This document shows positions 46,613-55,370 of a stretch of DNA of 64,000 bases, piece after piece. The notes below the pieces were generated by a model. The model did no database searches, was not told the origin of the DNA, and was given only the letters and a program-made list of their open reading frames with translations. This DNA comes from Gemmatimonadota bacterium (GTDB lineage Bacteria; Gemmatimonadota; Gemmatimonadetes; Longimicrobiales; Gaopeijiaceae), in the NCBI GenBank assembly GCA_028875075.1, contig JAPPGF010000027.1, forward strand, positions 1-64,000, written 5' to 3'. Within the stretch, counting starts at the first letter, position 1. Every line of letters begins with the position of its first letter. A program made the translations under genes and the position numbers.

Positions 46613-48411
46613 GCCGGGTCACTGGCCAGATCGCGCCCGGCACGGCGCTTGTCGTAGCCGTGTTTGTCGCTGCGGTTCCGATGCCCCTGCTCGCGCAGGC
46701 CGCCGAGGGCACTGTCCAGATGCCCATGTACGGGCAATTCCCATACGGCGGCGCCCGCTTCGCGATCTGGATCGCGGCGCAGGTGCACCTGTTCTTCGCG
46801 GCGTTCGTGCTGGGCGTACCAATGTTCGCGGTGGTCGCCGAAGCCATGGGCATCTTCGGTCAGGAACCCAAGTACGACAAGCTCGCGAAGGAGTTCACGC
46901 GGTTGCTCCTGGTTTCGTACTCGGCAACCGCCATCTGGGGTGCGATCCTCGCGTTCGGGCTGATCACACTCTACCCGGGCGTCTGGAGCTATCTCGCCGA
47001 GATCTTCGCCCCCTCCATGTGGGCGTACGTGGGACTCTTCTTCTTCGAGTCGTTTACCCTGTACCTGTATTACTACGGATGGGAGCGCTGGTCTGTCGGC
47101 GGGGCCAAGCTGGGCCACTGGACGCTGGGCATCCTGCTGAATGTTTGGGGTACAGCTGTGATGTTCATCGCCAACTCCTGGCTCACCTACATGATGAGTC
47201 CGCCCGCCGACGTGACACCCGACACGTCCCCCGCCATGGTGCAGTTCTGGAGCGCCTTCGCGAACGCCACGTGGATGCCGATCAACATCCACCGCGTGAT
47301 TGCCAACATCGTATTCGGTGGCGCCATCGTGGGTGGCTACGCGGCCTATCGTTTCCTCCTGGCCGACAACGACGACGAACGCGCCCATTACGACTGGATG
47401 GGCTATGTCGGCAACCTGATCGCCATCGGCGCGCTCATCGTTCTGCCCTTCGCCGGCTACTACCTAGGCCGCGAGATCTACGAATTCAACCAACAGATGG
47501 GCATCACGATGATGGGCGGCTTCATGAGTTGGCTTTGGATCATCCAAGCCTTTCTCATTGGCGTGCTCTTCCTGGCTGGCAACTACTACCTGTGGGTCGG
47601 TATGGGGCGGATCCCGGGCGCAACGCGCTTCCAGCCCTATACCAAGTGGATGCTGCTGGTGCTGGTAGTGGGCGTCATCGTGTGGGCCACGCCCAACACC
47701 ATGATCGCCGACCGCGCGGAGCTGTCCGCCATGGGCGGATCGCACCACCCGTTTCTGGGCGTGCTAGGGGTGATGAGCGCCAAGAACACCGCCGTCAATT
47801 TGATGATCTTGACTACCTTCCTGTCGTTTCTGCTCTACCGGCGTGCCAACAAGCGCCCGACTGTGACATGGGCGAGAACCGGCACACAGGTGCAGGCCGC
47901 CCTGTTCGTGATCTCTGCGGTGATTGTGCTCTTCTACGGCATCTACGGATACTTCGTCACGGCGATCGTGCGGATCGGCTTCTCGGTCTATCAGGTCCTA
48001 GCGGTCCTTTTCGCTATCATCGCCGTAAGCGCGATCGACATCCGCATGATGCGCCGGGCGGAGAGCTACGGAGCAATCCGCTGGGGACAGATGCCGCCGC
48101 GCTCCCAGTACGCCCTGTTCATCTTGATGGTGACATTTACTTGGCTGATGGGGCTAATGGGGTTCGCGCGCAGCGGCATCCGCCAGCACTGGCATGTGTG
48201 GGAAGTGATGCGTGACACCAGCGAATTCGCGGCCACGCCCCCGCTCGGCTATGCCGCACAGGTGATTAGCATATGTGTGCTGATCTTCCTGGGCCTCGTC
48301 GCGTTGATCTTCTGGGTAGGCGGTCTGGCCGAGAAGCCGATCGTCACTCCTGCCCGCAAGGACGCGCTAATGGGTGGGGAGCACGCCACGGCTGCGGTTG
48401 CGGGCGACTAA
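46609..48411 (+). CDS. CydA-like cytochrome bd-type membrane protein without CydB
   Basis: 600 residues, about 14 hydrophobic segments. The N-terminus RFAIWIAAQVHLFFAAFVLG corresponds to the CydA opening with its heme-ligand His, and WMPINIHRVIANIVFGGAIV to the second heme-ligand His region. Similar bd-like proteins are known from nitrite-oxidising Nitrospira as putative oxidases. No cydB follows; three cytochromes c do. So it may be an electron-transfer membrane subunit rather than a classic quinol oxidase. GTG start overlaps the radical SAM gene (GTGA), implying tightly linked expression. Confidence 0.8.
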   Translation: MSRVTGQIAPGTALVVAVFVAAVPMPLLAQAAEGTVQMPMYGQFPYGGARFAIWIAAQVHLFFAAFVLGVPMFAVVAEAMGIFGQEPKYDKLAKEFTRLLLVSYSATAIWGAILAFGLITLYPGVWSYLAEIFAPSMWAYVGLFFFESFTLYLYYYGWERWSVGGAKLGHWTLGILLNVWGTAVMFIANSWLTYMMSPPADVTPDTSPAMVQFWSAFANATWMPINIHRVIANIVFGGAIVGGYAAYRFLLADNDDERAHYDWMGYVGNLIAIGALIVLPFAGYYLGREIYEFNQQMGITMMGGFMSWLWIIQAFLIGVLFLAGNYYLWVGMGRIPGATRFQPYTKWMLLVLVVGVIVWATPNTMIADRAELSAMGGSHHPFLGVLGVMSAKNTAVNLMILTTFLSFLLYRRANKRPTVTWARTGTQVQAALFVISAVIVLFYGIYGYFVTAIVRIGFSVYQVLAVLFAIIAVSAIDIRMMRRAESYGAIRWGQMPPRSQYALFILMVTFTWLMGLMGFARSGIRQHWHVWEVMRDTSEFAATPPLGYAAQVISICVLIFLGLVALIFWVGGLAEKPIVTPARKDALMGGEHATAAVAGD

Positions 48412-48431
48412 CCGATAGGCTCCCGACGTCC

Positions 48432-49238
48432 ATGTGGAAGACCAACCTAAAGATCATCGGGATCGTGATGGGAACGCTCGCGCTCTACACGATCGTCGCC
48501 AACTCGATCCCGCAGGTCGCCTCGGAGGTGCCTGAAGAGCTGACTTTCACCGACGAGGTCAGCACCGCGGAGCTCGTCGCGGCCGGTGAAGAGCTCTACG
48601 GCGGGGCCGGAGGCTGCACGACCTGCCACGGCACGGGTACGCGCGCGCCGAACCTACTCACGGACCACGCAGGCGAGGGCGCGATCGGGACACGCTGTGG
48701 CGACCGCGTGCCCGGAGAGGTTTGCAGAGTCTACCTATACAATTCTCTGGTCGGGCCGGCGGAGTTCGTCCTGGAGGGTTTCCCCCCCATGGTGTTTCAG
48801 GCCCGTACGTTCTCGGACGCACAGTTGTGGGCGTTGGTCGCGTACATGGAATCCCAGGGAGGGGAGGTGACGGTCACGGCAGACGACATCGCGGCCTCAG
48901 CCGACCCCGGCCAGTCGACGGCCGCAGCGGCGACCGAGTCTCCCGCCGGGGCGGCGGCGGTCGCGAGTACGACGACCGACGTGGCCATGCTGCTCCAAGA
49001 ACAGCTTTGCCTAGGCTGCCACGCCATCGACGGCGCTGGACCACCGCTCGGGCCGAGTTTCGACGGCATCGGCGGACGCCTCACGGCCCCCGAGATCCGC
49101 GCCGCGATCTTGGAACCGAACGCGGGCGCCGCTCCGGGCTACGAGGCCATGATCGGTGTCATGCCCACGACCTACGGCCAAGCGTTCACTGCGGCCCAAC
49201 TCGAGGCCGTCGTCTCGTTCCTGGCCGGCCGGAACTGA
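48432..49238 (+). CDS. membrane-anchored diheme cytochrome c
   Basis: 268 residues from ATG 48432: one N-terminal anchor (IIGIVMGTLALYTIVANSI) and two cytochrome c domains with CTTCH and CLGCH, joined by an Ala/Thr-rich linker. Extra cysteines CGDRVPGEVC lie in the first domain. Periplasmic electron carrier associated with the bd-like protein just upstream (20 bases). Confidence 0.88.
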   Translation: MWKTNLKIIGIVMGTLALYTIVANSIPQVASEVPEELTFTDEVSTAELVAAGEELYGGAGGCTTCHGTGTRAPNLLTDHAGEGAIGTRCGDRVPGEVCRVYLYNSLVGPAEFVLEGFPPMVFQARTFSDAQLWALVAYMESQGGEVTVTADDIAASADPGQSTAAAATESPAGAAAVASTTTDVAMLLQEQLCLGCHAIDGAGPPLGPSFDGIGGRLTAPEIRAAILEPNAGAAPGYEAMIGVMPTTYGQAFTAAQLEAVVSFLAGRN

Positions 49239-49249
49239 GGGAGGACCCG

Positions 49250-50053
49250 GTGAGACTTTGGCCGAGCGAACCCTTCGGGCAGACGGTCGCGATCCTCGCG
49301 ATCGCCTATCTGCTGATCGAGCTAGGTATTCCCTACATCCCGCCGCTGTTCGGGCTTGCGAGCGCTCCGGCCCCCGACAGCGTGGTCTTCCAATACATGT
49401 TGACGGTGCTGATGGGTGTTCTGATCTGGGTGAGCGACAACGAGGAGCGGTGGCGTGCGTTCAAGCGTCCAATACAGCGCGTCTTGGTCGAAGAGAAACG
49501 TAAACCGATCCGCGTTGCACTCCTTGTGTTGGTGCCGGTATTGGTGGCATTTATCGCCTTCGACCAGGCTCGTCCTTCTCTTTCGGCTCCACCGTCCTTC
49601 CGCGCCATCCACCCGGCGCCTCCCGGCTCGATGACCTTCCGTGACCGGACGATCCCGATCACCGGACTAGAGAACCCGCTGCGTCACGAGGGTCGTCTCG
49701 AAGCGCACTACGAAGAGGGAAAGCGGATTTACTACCGCAACTGCCTTGTCTGTCACGGAGACCTCTTGGACGGTCAGGGCCCCTACGGGCCGGCCTTCAA
49801 TCCCGCCCCGCTCAGTTTCCAGGACGTGGGCACCATTCAGCAGCTCACCGAGAGCTACGTGTTCTGGCGGATCGCCAAGGGCGGAGCGGGGCTGCCCAAC
49901 GAGGGCGGGCCGTGGAACTCGGCCATGCCCGCATGGGAAGAGTTTCTGACCGAGGACGAGATATGGACGGTGATCATCTTCCTCTACGAGCAGGCGGACA
50001 AGACACCGCGCACATGGGAAGAAGTCGCCGGATCGGAAGGAGGTCCCCAGTGA
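49250..50053 (+). CDS. membrane-bound monoheme cytochrome c
   Basis: 267 residues from GTG 49250, with a strong ribosome site GGGAGG. Two to three membrane segments in the first 115 residues (TVAILAIAYLLIELGIPYI, YMLTVLMGVLIWVSDN, VALLVLVPVLVAFIAF), then a periplasmic cytochrome c domain with CLVCHGDLLDGQGPYGPAF and a probable distal Met in AMPAWEEFL. Overlaps the next gene (GTGA). Confidence 0.87.
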   Translation: MRLWPSEPFGQTVAILAIAYLLIELGIPYIPPLFGLASAPAPDSVVFQYMLTVLMGVLIWVSDNEERWRAFKRPIQRVLVEEKRKPIRVALLVLVPVLVAFIAFDQARPSLSAPPSFRAIHPAPPGSMTFRDRTIPITGLENPLRHEGRLEAHYEEGKRIYYRNCLVCHGDLLDGQGPYGPAFNPAPLSFQDVGTIQQLTESYVFWRIAKGGAGLPNEGGPWNSAMPAWEEFLTEDEIWTVIIFLYEQADKTPRTWEEVAGSEGGPQ

Positions 50054-51651
50054 CGCGCACGATTCTGCTGGCAGTCCCGGTGCTTGCGCTTGCGTCACTC
50101 TCGACGACCGCTGCCTCGGCTGACGCCCAGGACCAGGAGCTCTCGCTCGGCAAGGATGTCTACGATCGCTGGTGCGCGGGCTGCCACGGCGTGGACGGCG
50201 CTGGGGCCGGGCCCGGCGCCGCAACAATGCTACCGCGCCCGCGTGACTTCACACGGGCGCAGTATCAAGTCCGCACGACCGGCACCGGCGAGTTGCCGAC
50301 CGACGCGGACATTATGCACGTCATAGACGTGGGGATGCCAGGAACGGCGATGCCCGGATGGGAGGATGCACTTAGCCGTGATGAGCGCGAGGCGTTGGTG
50401 GCGTATCTTAAGAGTTTCTCGCGCTTCTTCGAGAGCGGTCCAGAGCCGACCCCGCTCGAGTTCGGTAGCGCCCCGAGCAGCAGTGAGGCGACCATCACGG
50501 AGGGAGCGAGACTTTATCAGGAGATCGAGTGCTGGCAGTGCCACGGGCAGGCGGGGCGCGGGGACGGCAGCGCCGCAGCCACGCTCGACGACGACCTTGG
50601 GTTTCCCAACTACGCGGCCGACCTGACGCGGAACTGGCTGTTTAACGGAGGCGGCGCGGTCGAGGACATCTACCGCGTCCTCCGCACGGGCCTGGACGGC
50701 ACACCGATGCCCACGTTCAGCGACCTTATAGAGTCGGACATTGTCACTGATGATCAGCTCTGGAGCCTAGCGCACTACGTCAGGAGCCTGTCCCCCGCCC
50801 GGGCACCCGCGGTGCGCGAGGTGATCACGGCGACGCTTGACGAATCGGAGCTGCCGTCGACGCCGGATGACGAGCGGTGGGCCAGTGTCCAGCCGTTCTA
50901 TGTGCCGCTCGCTGGGCAAGTCATCGTCAAGCCGCGCTGGTTCTCACCACGTGTGACGAACATCTGGGTGCGTGCGCTCCACGACGGCGAAGATGTGGTG
51001 CTCCTCGTGAGCTGGACCGATCCAACGCAAAGCCCCAGCTCGGACCCCGACTGGGCGAGCTTCGCACAGCGTGTGGTCGATACCATGGAGCCCAAGGACG
51101 AAGGATCGACCTGGGAGCCGGGCGCTCCCGATCGCCTCGTGGTGCAGTTTCCACAGACGCTCCCCTCGGGGCTCGAGCGTCCGCATTTCCTGCAGGGGGA
51201 CGCCCGCCGCCCGGCCTATCTCTGGAGCTGGAGCAGCGAGGAGGATCGGGCGGTGGAGATGGTGGCGGAGGGACTGGCGACCGGCCAGCAACAGCCGGAC
51301 GAGAACCAGCAGCTGAGCGCCGTCTCGACCTGGTCGGAGGGCGAGTGGCGCGTCCTGTTTCGACGTCCGCTCATGACGCCGGACATTGCCGCCGATCTTC
51401 AGTTACCCTTGGCGACTGCGGTCCCGATCGCGTTCCAAGCGTGGGACGGCGACAACGGTGAGGCCGGCAAGCAGAACGCAGTCAGCACATGGTACTTCTT
51501 GGCGCTCGAGGAAGCGACTCCGGCCACCGTGTTCATGGCGCCCGTTGCAGCGTTCGTGTTAACCGCGGCCTTCGGGCTAGGTGTCGTCGCGCGCGCCCAG
51601 AGGCGATACACGGAAGCGGAAGAGCGAGCCGGCCAGGCCGGCGGCGCATAG
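50050..51651 (+). CDS. diheme cytochrome c fused to an ethylbenzene-dehydrogenase-type heme-binding domain
   Basis: 533 residues. Signal peptide (ILLAVPVLALASLSTTAASA), two cytochrome c domains (CAGCHG and CWQCHG), then an EB_dh domain such as in the heme b-binding gamma subunits of DMSO-reductase-family enzymes (VTNIWVRALHDGEDVVLLVS, then DRLVVQFPQTLPSGLERPHF and LQGDARRPAYLWSW), and a C-terminal membrane helix. It could carry two c hemes and one b heme in the periplasm. No catalytic molybdoenzyme subunit is in the cluster. Confidence 0.85.
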   Translation: MTRTILLAVPVLALASLSTTAASADAQDQELSLGKDVYDRWCAGCHGVDGAGAGPGAATMLPRPRDFTRAQYQVRTTGTGELPTDADIMHVIDVGMPGTAMPGWEDALSRDEREALVAYLKSFSRFFESGPEPTPLEFGSAPSSSEATITEGARLYQEIECWQCHGQAGRGDGSAAATLDDDLGFPNYAADLTRNWLFNGGGAVEDIYRVLRTGLDGTPMPTFSDLIESDIVTDDQLWSLAHYVRSLSPARAPAVREVITATLDESELPSTPDDERWASVQPFYVPLAGQVIVKPRWFSPRVTNIWVRALHDGEDVVLLVSWTDPTQSPSSDPDWASFAQRVVDTMEPKDEGSTWEPGAPDRLVVQFPQTLPSGLERPHFLQGDARRPAYLWSWSSEEDRAVEMVAEGLATGQQQPDENQQLSAVSTWSEGEWRVLFRRPLMTPDIAADLQLPLATAVPIAFQAWDGDNGEAGKQNAVSTWYFLALEEATPATVFMAPVAAFVLTAAFGLGVVARAQRRYTEAEERAGQAGGA

Positions 51652-51826
51652 GTGCGACCGGCGGGCCGGGCACCGCGAATCGGCCCGTACGAGGTGGCGC
51701 AAAAGCCCGGTCTGCCCGAGGTTTCTCGTTCCGTGTTGAGTGGCCGGCGCCGAGCGCGCCGCTGAGGTAACCGCAGATTTTGGTTGTCGGCAATAGCCGA
51801 AGAGAACCGACTAAAGGAGACGGATC

Positions 51827-52708
51827 ATGTTCAAATTGCCTTATCTGAGGAATCTCGTCACCAGCTCGCTGGCAACCGCCGTCGTGATGGGCTGCGGTGG
51901 TGGTGACGGCGACGGTGGAGCCGAGGACGCCGGGGAAGCGACCGCAGCCGTGATGGAGCACCCCGTGGACGCGGCGACCGCCGGCAGCATCACCGGGCTG
52001 GTCATCTTCACAGGAACGCCCTCCGAGGGTGATATGATCGACATGTCCGAGGAGCCCGCCTGCGCCGAGGTGCACGCCACGCCGCCGATGCGCATGCCGG
52101 CCGTGGTGGGAGCGGACGGCGGACTCGCCAACGTGTTTGTTCACCTGAGCGAGGGTTTGGACCCCAGCTTGCAGTTCCCCGCCGAGGAGGCTGCTGTCCT
52201 CGACCAACTGGGTTGCGAGTATGTCCCGCACGTCGTGGCGCTCTCCACCGGCCAGCAACTCACAGTACGCAACTCGGATCCCGTCCTCCACAACGTGAAC
52301 ACGACGCCCACTGAGAACCGCGGGTTCAACCGCAGCCAACCACAGGTGGGCATGGAGTTTCAGACATCGTTTCCGACCGCCGAAGTCATGATCCCCGTGC
52401 GCTGCGATGTGCACGGCTGGATGGAGTCCTACATCGGGGTGACAGCCCACCCATACCACGCGGTGACGGGAGAGGACGGCTCTTTCGCGCTTGAGCGCCT
52501 CCCCCCGGGAACGTACACGCTTGAGGCTTGGCATGAGCTCTACGGAACGGTAACGCAGAGCGTGGTCGTTCCCGAGAGTGGTGACGTCGAGGTGATGTTC
52601 GAGTTCGACGAGTCGATGGCCGGGCGGCATGTGCCCCTGCGGCCGACCCTGATTATAAGCCACGAGCGCGACGGCAGGGCCACGGCCGTCCGCGCGACGC
52701 AGCAGTAA
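51827..52708 (+). CDS. cupredoxin-like lipoprotein with carboxypeptidase-regulatory-like fold
   Basis: 293 residues. Lipoprotein signal ending VVMGC, Asp/Gly-rich linker, then a beta domain with SDPVLHNVN and VRCDVHGWMESYIGV, where His, Cys, His and Met have the spacing of a type 1 copper site, and a final carnitine-regulatory-like strand set (GEDGSFALERLPPGTYTLEA). Likely a periplasmic copper electron carrier or scaffold between the cytochrome cluster and the oxidase. Follows a 175-base gap that shows nothing notable. Confidence 0.75.
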   Translation: MFKLPYLRNLVTSSLATAVVMGCGGGDGDGGAEDAGEATAAVMEHPVDAATAGSITGLVIFTGTPSEGDMIDMSEEPACAEVHATPPMRMPAVVGADGGLANVFVHLSEGLDPSLQFPAEEAAVLDQLGCEYVPHVVALSTGQQLTVRNSDPVLHNVNTTPTENRGFNRSQPQVGMEFQTSFPTAEVMIPVRCDVHGWMESYIGVTAHPYHAVTGEDGSFALERLPPGTYTLEAWHELYGTVTQSVVVPESGDVEVMFEFDESMAGRHVPLRPTLIISHERDGRATAVRATQQ

Positions 52709-52804
52709 CTACGAGGACCAAGGCCCGGTGCACGGCAAGGTCTAGGAGAACGACCCGCGCCGGGCTTTCACGGTAGCAACCTCTCGACGGAGGAGCTGGA
52801 TCGG

Positions 52805-53476
52805 ATGGAGAACTGGTCATGGCTGATGGATGGAAGCGCGTCGACCTTCGGCCCCACCATCGATCGCCTCTATCTCGTGATCCTGATCATCACAGGAGTT
52901 GTCTTCTTCGCCACGCAGGGGGCGCTGATCTGGTTGCTCATCAAGTATCGGCACCGCGCAGGGCATAAGGCGGAATACATCCACGGCAACACGCGGGCCG
53001 AGGTGATCTGGACGGTTATTCCGTTCGTGATCGTGCTGGGGATCGCGCTCGCAAGCCGGGGTGCGTGGGCGCAAGTCAAGGACCCGCAGAACATCCCGCC
53101 CAACTCGCTACCCGTGCACGTCATGGCCAGCCAGTTCGAGTGGGACGTCACCTACCCTGGCCTGGACGGTCAGCTCGAGACCGGCGACGACTTCACCGTG
53201 CGCAACCGGATGGACGTGCCGGCCGATCGTCCCACGCACGTGATCCTGGAAGCCGAGGACGTAATCCACTCGTTCTTCCTGCCGGACTTCCGGGTGAAGC
53301 AGGACGCAGTGCCGGGAATGGTGATGAACGTGTGGTTCCAACCCACGCGCACGGGTGAGTTCGTGATCGGGTGCGCGGAACTATGCGGCATCGGCCACAC
53401 CCGCATGCGGGGCACGCTGACCGTGCACTCCGCGGCGGACTATCAAGCATGGCTCAACGAGCAGTCCCAGCCGTAA
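52805..53476 (+). CDS. coxB: cytochrome c oxidase subunit II
   Basis: 223 residues, two membrane helices and a periplasmic CuA domain with the site CAELCGIGHTRM (C-x3-C-x3-H-x2-M). No cytochrome c domain is fused to it, unlike caa3 oxidases. Strong ribosome site GGAGGAG. First of four core oxidase genes. Confidence 0.96.
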   Translation: MENWSWLMDGSASTFGPTIDRLYLVILIITGVVFFATQGALIWLLIKYRHRAGHKAEYIHGNTRAEVIWTVIPFVIVLGIALASRGAWAQVKDPQNIPPNSLPVHVMASQFEWDVTYPGLDGQLETGDDFTVRNRMDVPADRPTHVILEAEDVIHSFFLPDFRVKQDAVPGMVMNVWFQPTRTGEFVIGCAELCGIGHTRMRGTLTVHSAADYQAWLNEQSQP

Positions 53477-53509
53477 GCGGCCACGGCTAGAACCGCAACG
53501 AGGAAGGCA

Positions 53510-55309
53510 ATGGCGACAACTGCAGTCACGGCCGAGCAGCACGCGGCCACGGCCCAGCACCACCACGAGCCGGGCTTCATCCGCACCTATGTCTTCAGCA
53601 CCGATCACAAGATGATCGCCAAGCAGTTCTTGCTTGCGAGCCTGTTTTTCTTGCTGGTCGGTGGGCTCTTGGCGGCAGGCATCCGCTGGCAGCTCGGCTT
53701 CCCAGGGCAGCCCATGCCCCTCATCGGAGGCCTGTTCTCCGACACGACAGCCCCGGGTGGCATCATCCTGCCGGAGTTCTACAACGCCCTGGTCACCATG
53801 CACGGGACCTTCATGATCTTCTTCGCCATCATGCCGCTGCTAGTGGGCGTGTGGGGCAACTACCTGATCCCACTCCAGATCGGGGCGCCCGACATGGCTT
53901 TTCCGCGCCTCAACATGGCGTCGTTCTGGATCAGCGTGCCGGCCGGTGTGATCATGCTCGCCGGTTTCTTCGTGCAGGGCGGACACGCCGGTGCCGGCTG
54001 GACCGCCTACGCGCCGCTCTCTTCCGAACCGGAGTACAGCGGCGTCTACATGGGCCAGATCCTGTGGCTGATAAGTCTGACCATCCTAGGCTTCAGCTCG
54101 CTTGCGGGAGCAGTCAACTACATCACGACCGTGATCAACATGCGCGCGCCTGGCATGACGTGGTTCAGGTTGCCACTGCCAGTGTGGGCACTGTTCGTCA
54201 CCTCCTGGCTTGTGCTGCTGGCCATCCCAATCCTCACCGGCGGATTGATCATGCTCTTATTCGATCAGACCATCGGGACAGGATTTTTCTCAGCGGCCAC
54301 CGACGGCGAACCGCTGCTGTGGCAGCACGTGTTCTGGTACTTTGGCCATCCCGAAGTCTATATCCTGATCCTGCCGGCGATGGGACTTGTGAGCGAAGTG
54401 ATCGCCAACCGTTCCCGCAAGCCCATCTTCGGCTACCACGCCATGGTGCTGGCCATCATCGCGATCGCGTTTCTGGGCTGGGTCGTGTGGGGACACCACA
54501 TGTTCCAGAGCGGGATGAACCCGTTGCTCGGCACGACGTTCATGATCACGACGATCATCATCGCCGTGCCATCGGCTATCAAAGTATTCAACTGGTTGGG
54601 CACGCTTTGGCGTGGCGACTTGCACTTCGACGTGCCCATGCTGAACGCGCTTTCGTTTGTATCAATGTTCGTCATCGGCGGGTTGTCAGGCATATTCATG
54701 GCGTCGGCGCCAGTCGATATCTTTATCCACGACACGTATTACATCGTCGCCCACATCCACTATGTGCTGTTCGGTGGCAGCCTCTTCGGGATTTTTGCGG
54801 CCATCACATATTGGTTCCCGAAGATGTTCGGCCGGATCTTCAGTCCTGTGCTTGGGAAAGTCCATTTCTGGTTGACTTTCGTCTCGTACAACCTCGTGTT
54901 CTTCCCGATGCACACTATCGGACTCAGAGGCCACATGCGTAGGATCTATGATCCCAACCAGTACGAATTCCTGCAACCGCTTCAGCCCATCAACACGTTT
55001 ATCACGATCGCTGCGTTCGTTCTGATCGCCACGCAGTTGATCTTCGCCTTCGCCTTCTTCTGGAGCATGTACAAGGGCGAGAAGGCGCCCAGAAACCCCT
55101 GGAAAGCAAACACGCTGGAGTGGACGGCCGCGCCCACGCCTCCGCCACACCTCAACTTCCCAGGGGGCGCACCGGTGGTCTACCGGGGGCCGTACGAGTA
55201 CAGCTGGCCCGGTTCGACGGACGATTTCCTACCACAGGACCTGCCGCCGGACCGTGTGTCCAGAACACCGATCCCGAGCGAACCGAGCCCCATGTCCACC
55301 GGCGACTGA
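53510..55309 (+). CDS. coxA: cytochrome c oxidase subunit I (A1-type heme-copper oxidase)
   Basis: 599 residues. Heme a and a3/CuB ligands are in WQHVFWYFGHPEVYILILP (His and the D-channel Glu), VVWGHHMF (the two CuB His) and IVAHIHYVLFGGS. The Glu in GHPEVY places it in the A1 class of proton-pumping aa3 oxidases. The C-terminus carries the usual extra helix and a Pro-rich periplasmic tail. Confidence 0.97.
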   Translation: MATTAVTAEQHAATAQHHHEPGFIRTYVFSTDHKMIAKQFLLASLFFLLVGGLLAAGIRWQLGFPGQPMPLIGGLFSDTTAPGGIILPEFYNALVTMHGTFMIFFAIMPLLVGVWGNYLIPLQIGAPDMAFPRLNMASFWISVPAGVIMLAGFFVQGGHAGAGWTAYAPLSSEPEYSGVYMGQILWLISLTILGFSSLAGAVNYITTVINMRAPGMTWFRLPLPVWALFVTSWLVLLAIPILTGGLIMLLFDQTIGTGFFSAATDGEPLLWQHVFWYFGHPEVYILILPAMGLVSEVIANRSRKPIFGYHAMVLAIIAIAFLGWVVWGHHMFQSGMNPLLGTTFMITTIIIAVPSAIKVFNWLGTLWRGDLHFDVPMLNALSFVSMFVIGGLSGIFMASAPVDIFIHDTYYIVAHIHYVLFGGSLFGIFAAITYWFPKMFGRIFSPVLGKVHFWLTFVSYNLVFFPMHTIGLRGHMRRIYDPNQYEFLQPLQPINTFITIAAFVLIATQLIFAFAFFWSMYKGEKAPRNPWKANTLEWTAAPTPPPHLNFPGGAPVVYRGPYEYSWPGSTDDFLPQDLPPDRVSRTPIPSEPSPMSTGD

Positions 55310-55319
55310 GACGCTAGCC

Positions 55320-55370
55320 ATGACGACGATCCCAGCGCCCCCATCGTCGAGCACGAGGACCTCGCGATGA
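55320..55370 (+). CDS. possible 16-residue peptide before coxC
   Basis: ATG 55320 to TGA 55370, MTTIPAPPSSSTRTSR, ends in an ATGA overlap with coxC and starts ten bases after coxA. It may be a translational coupler rather than a functional peptide. Confidence 0.3.
   Translation: MTTIPAPPSSSTRTSR

Noticed and set aside
46602-48215. 537-codon plus-strand frame
   Set aside because: It is a shadow of the CydA-like gene in another frame; the product is Arg/His-rich without family features, while the gene frame gives clear membrane helices.
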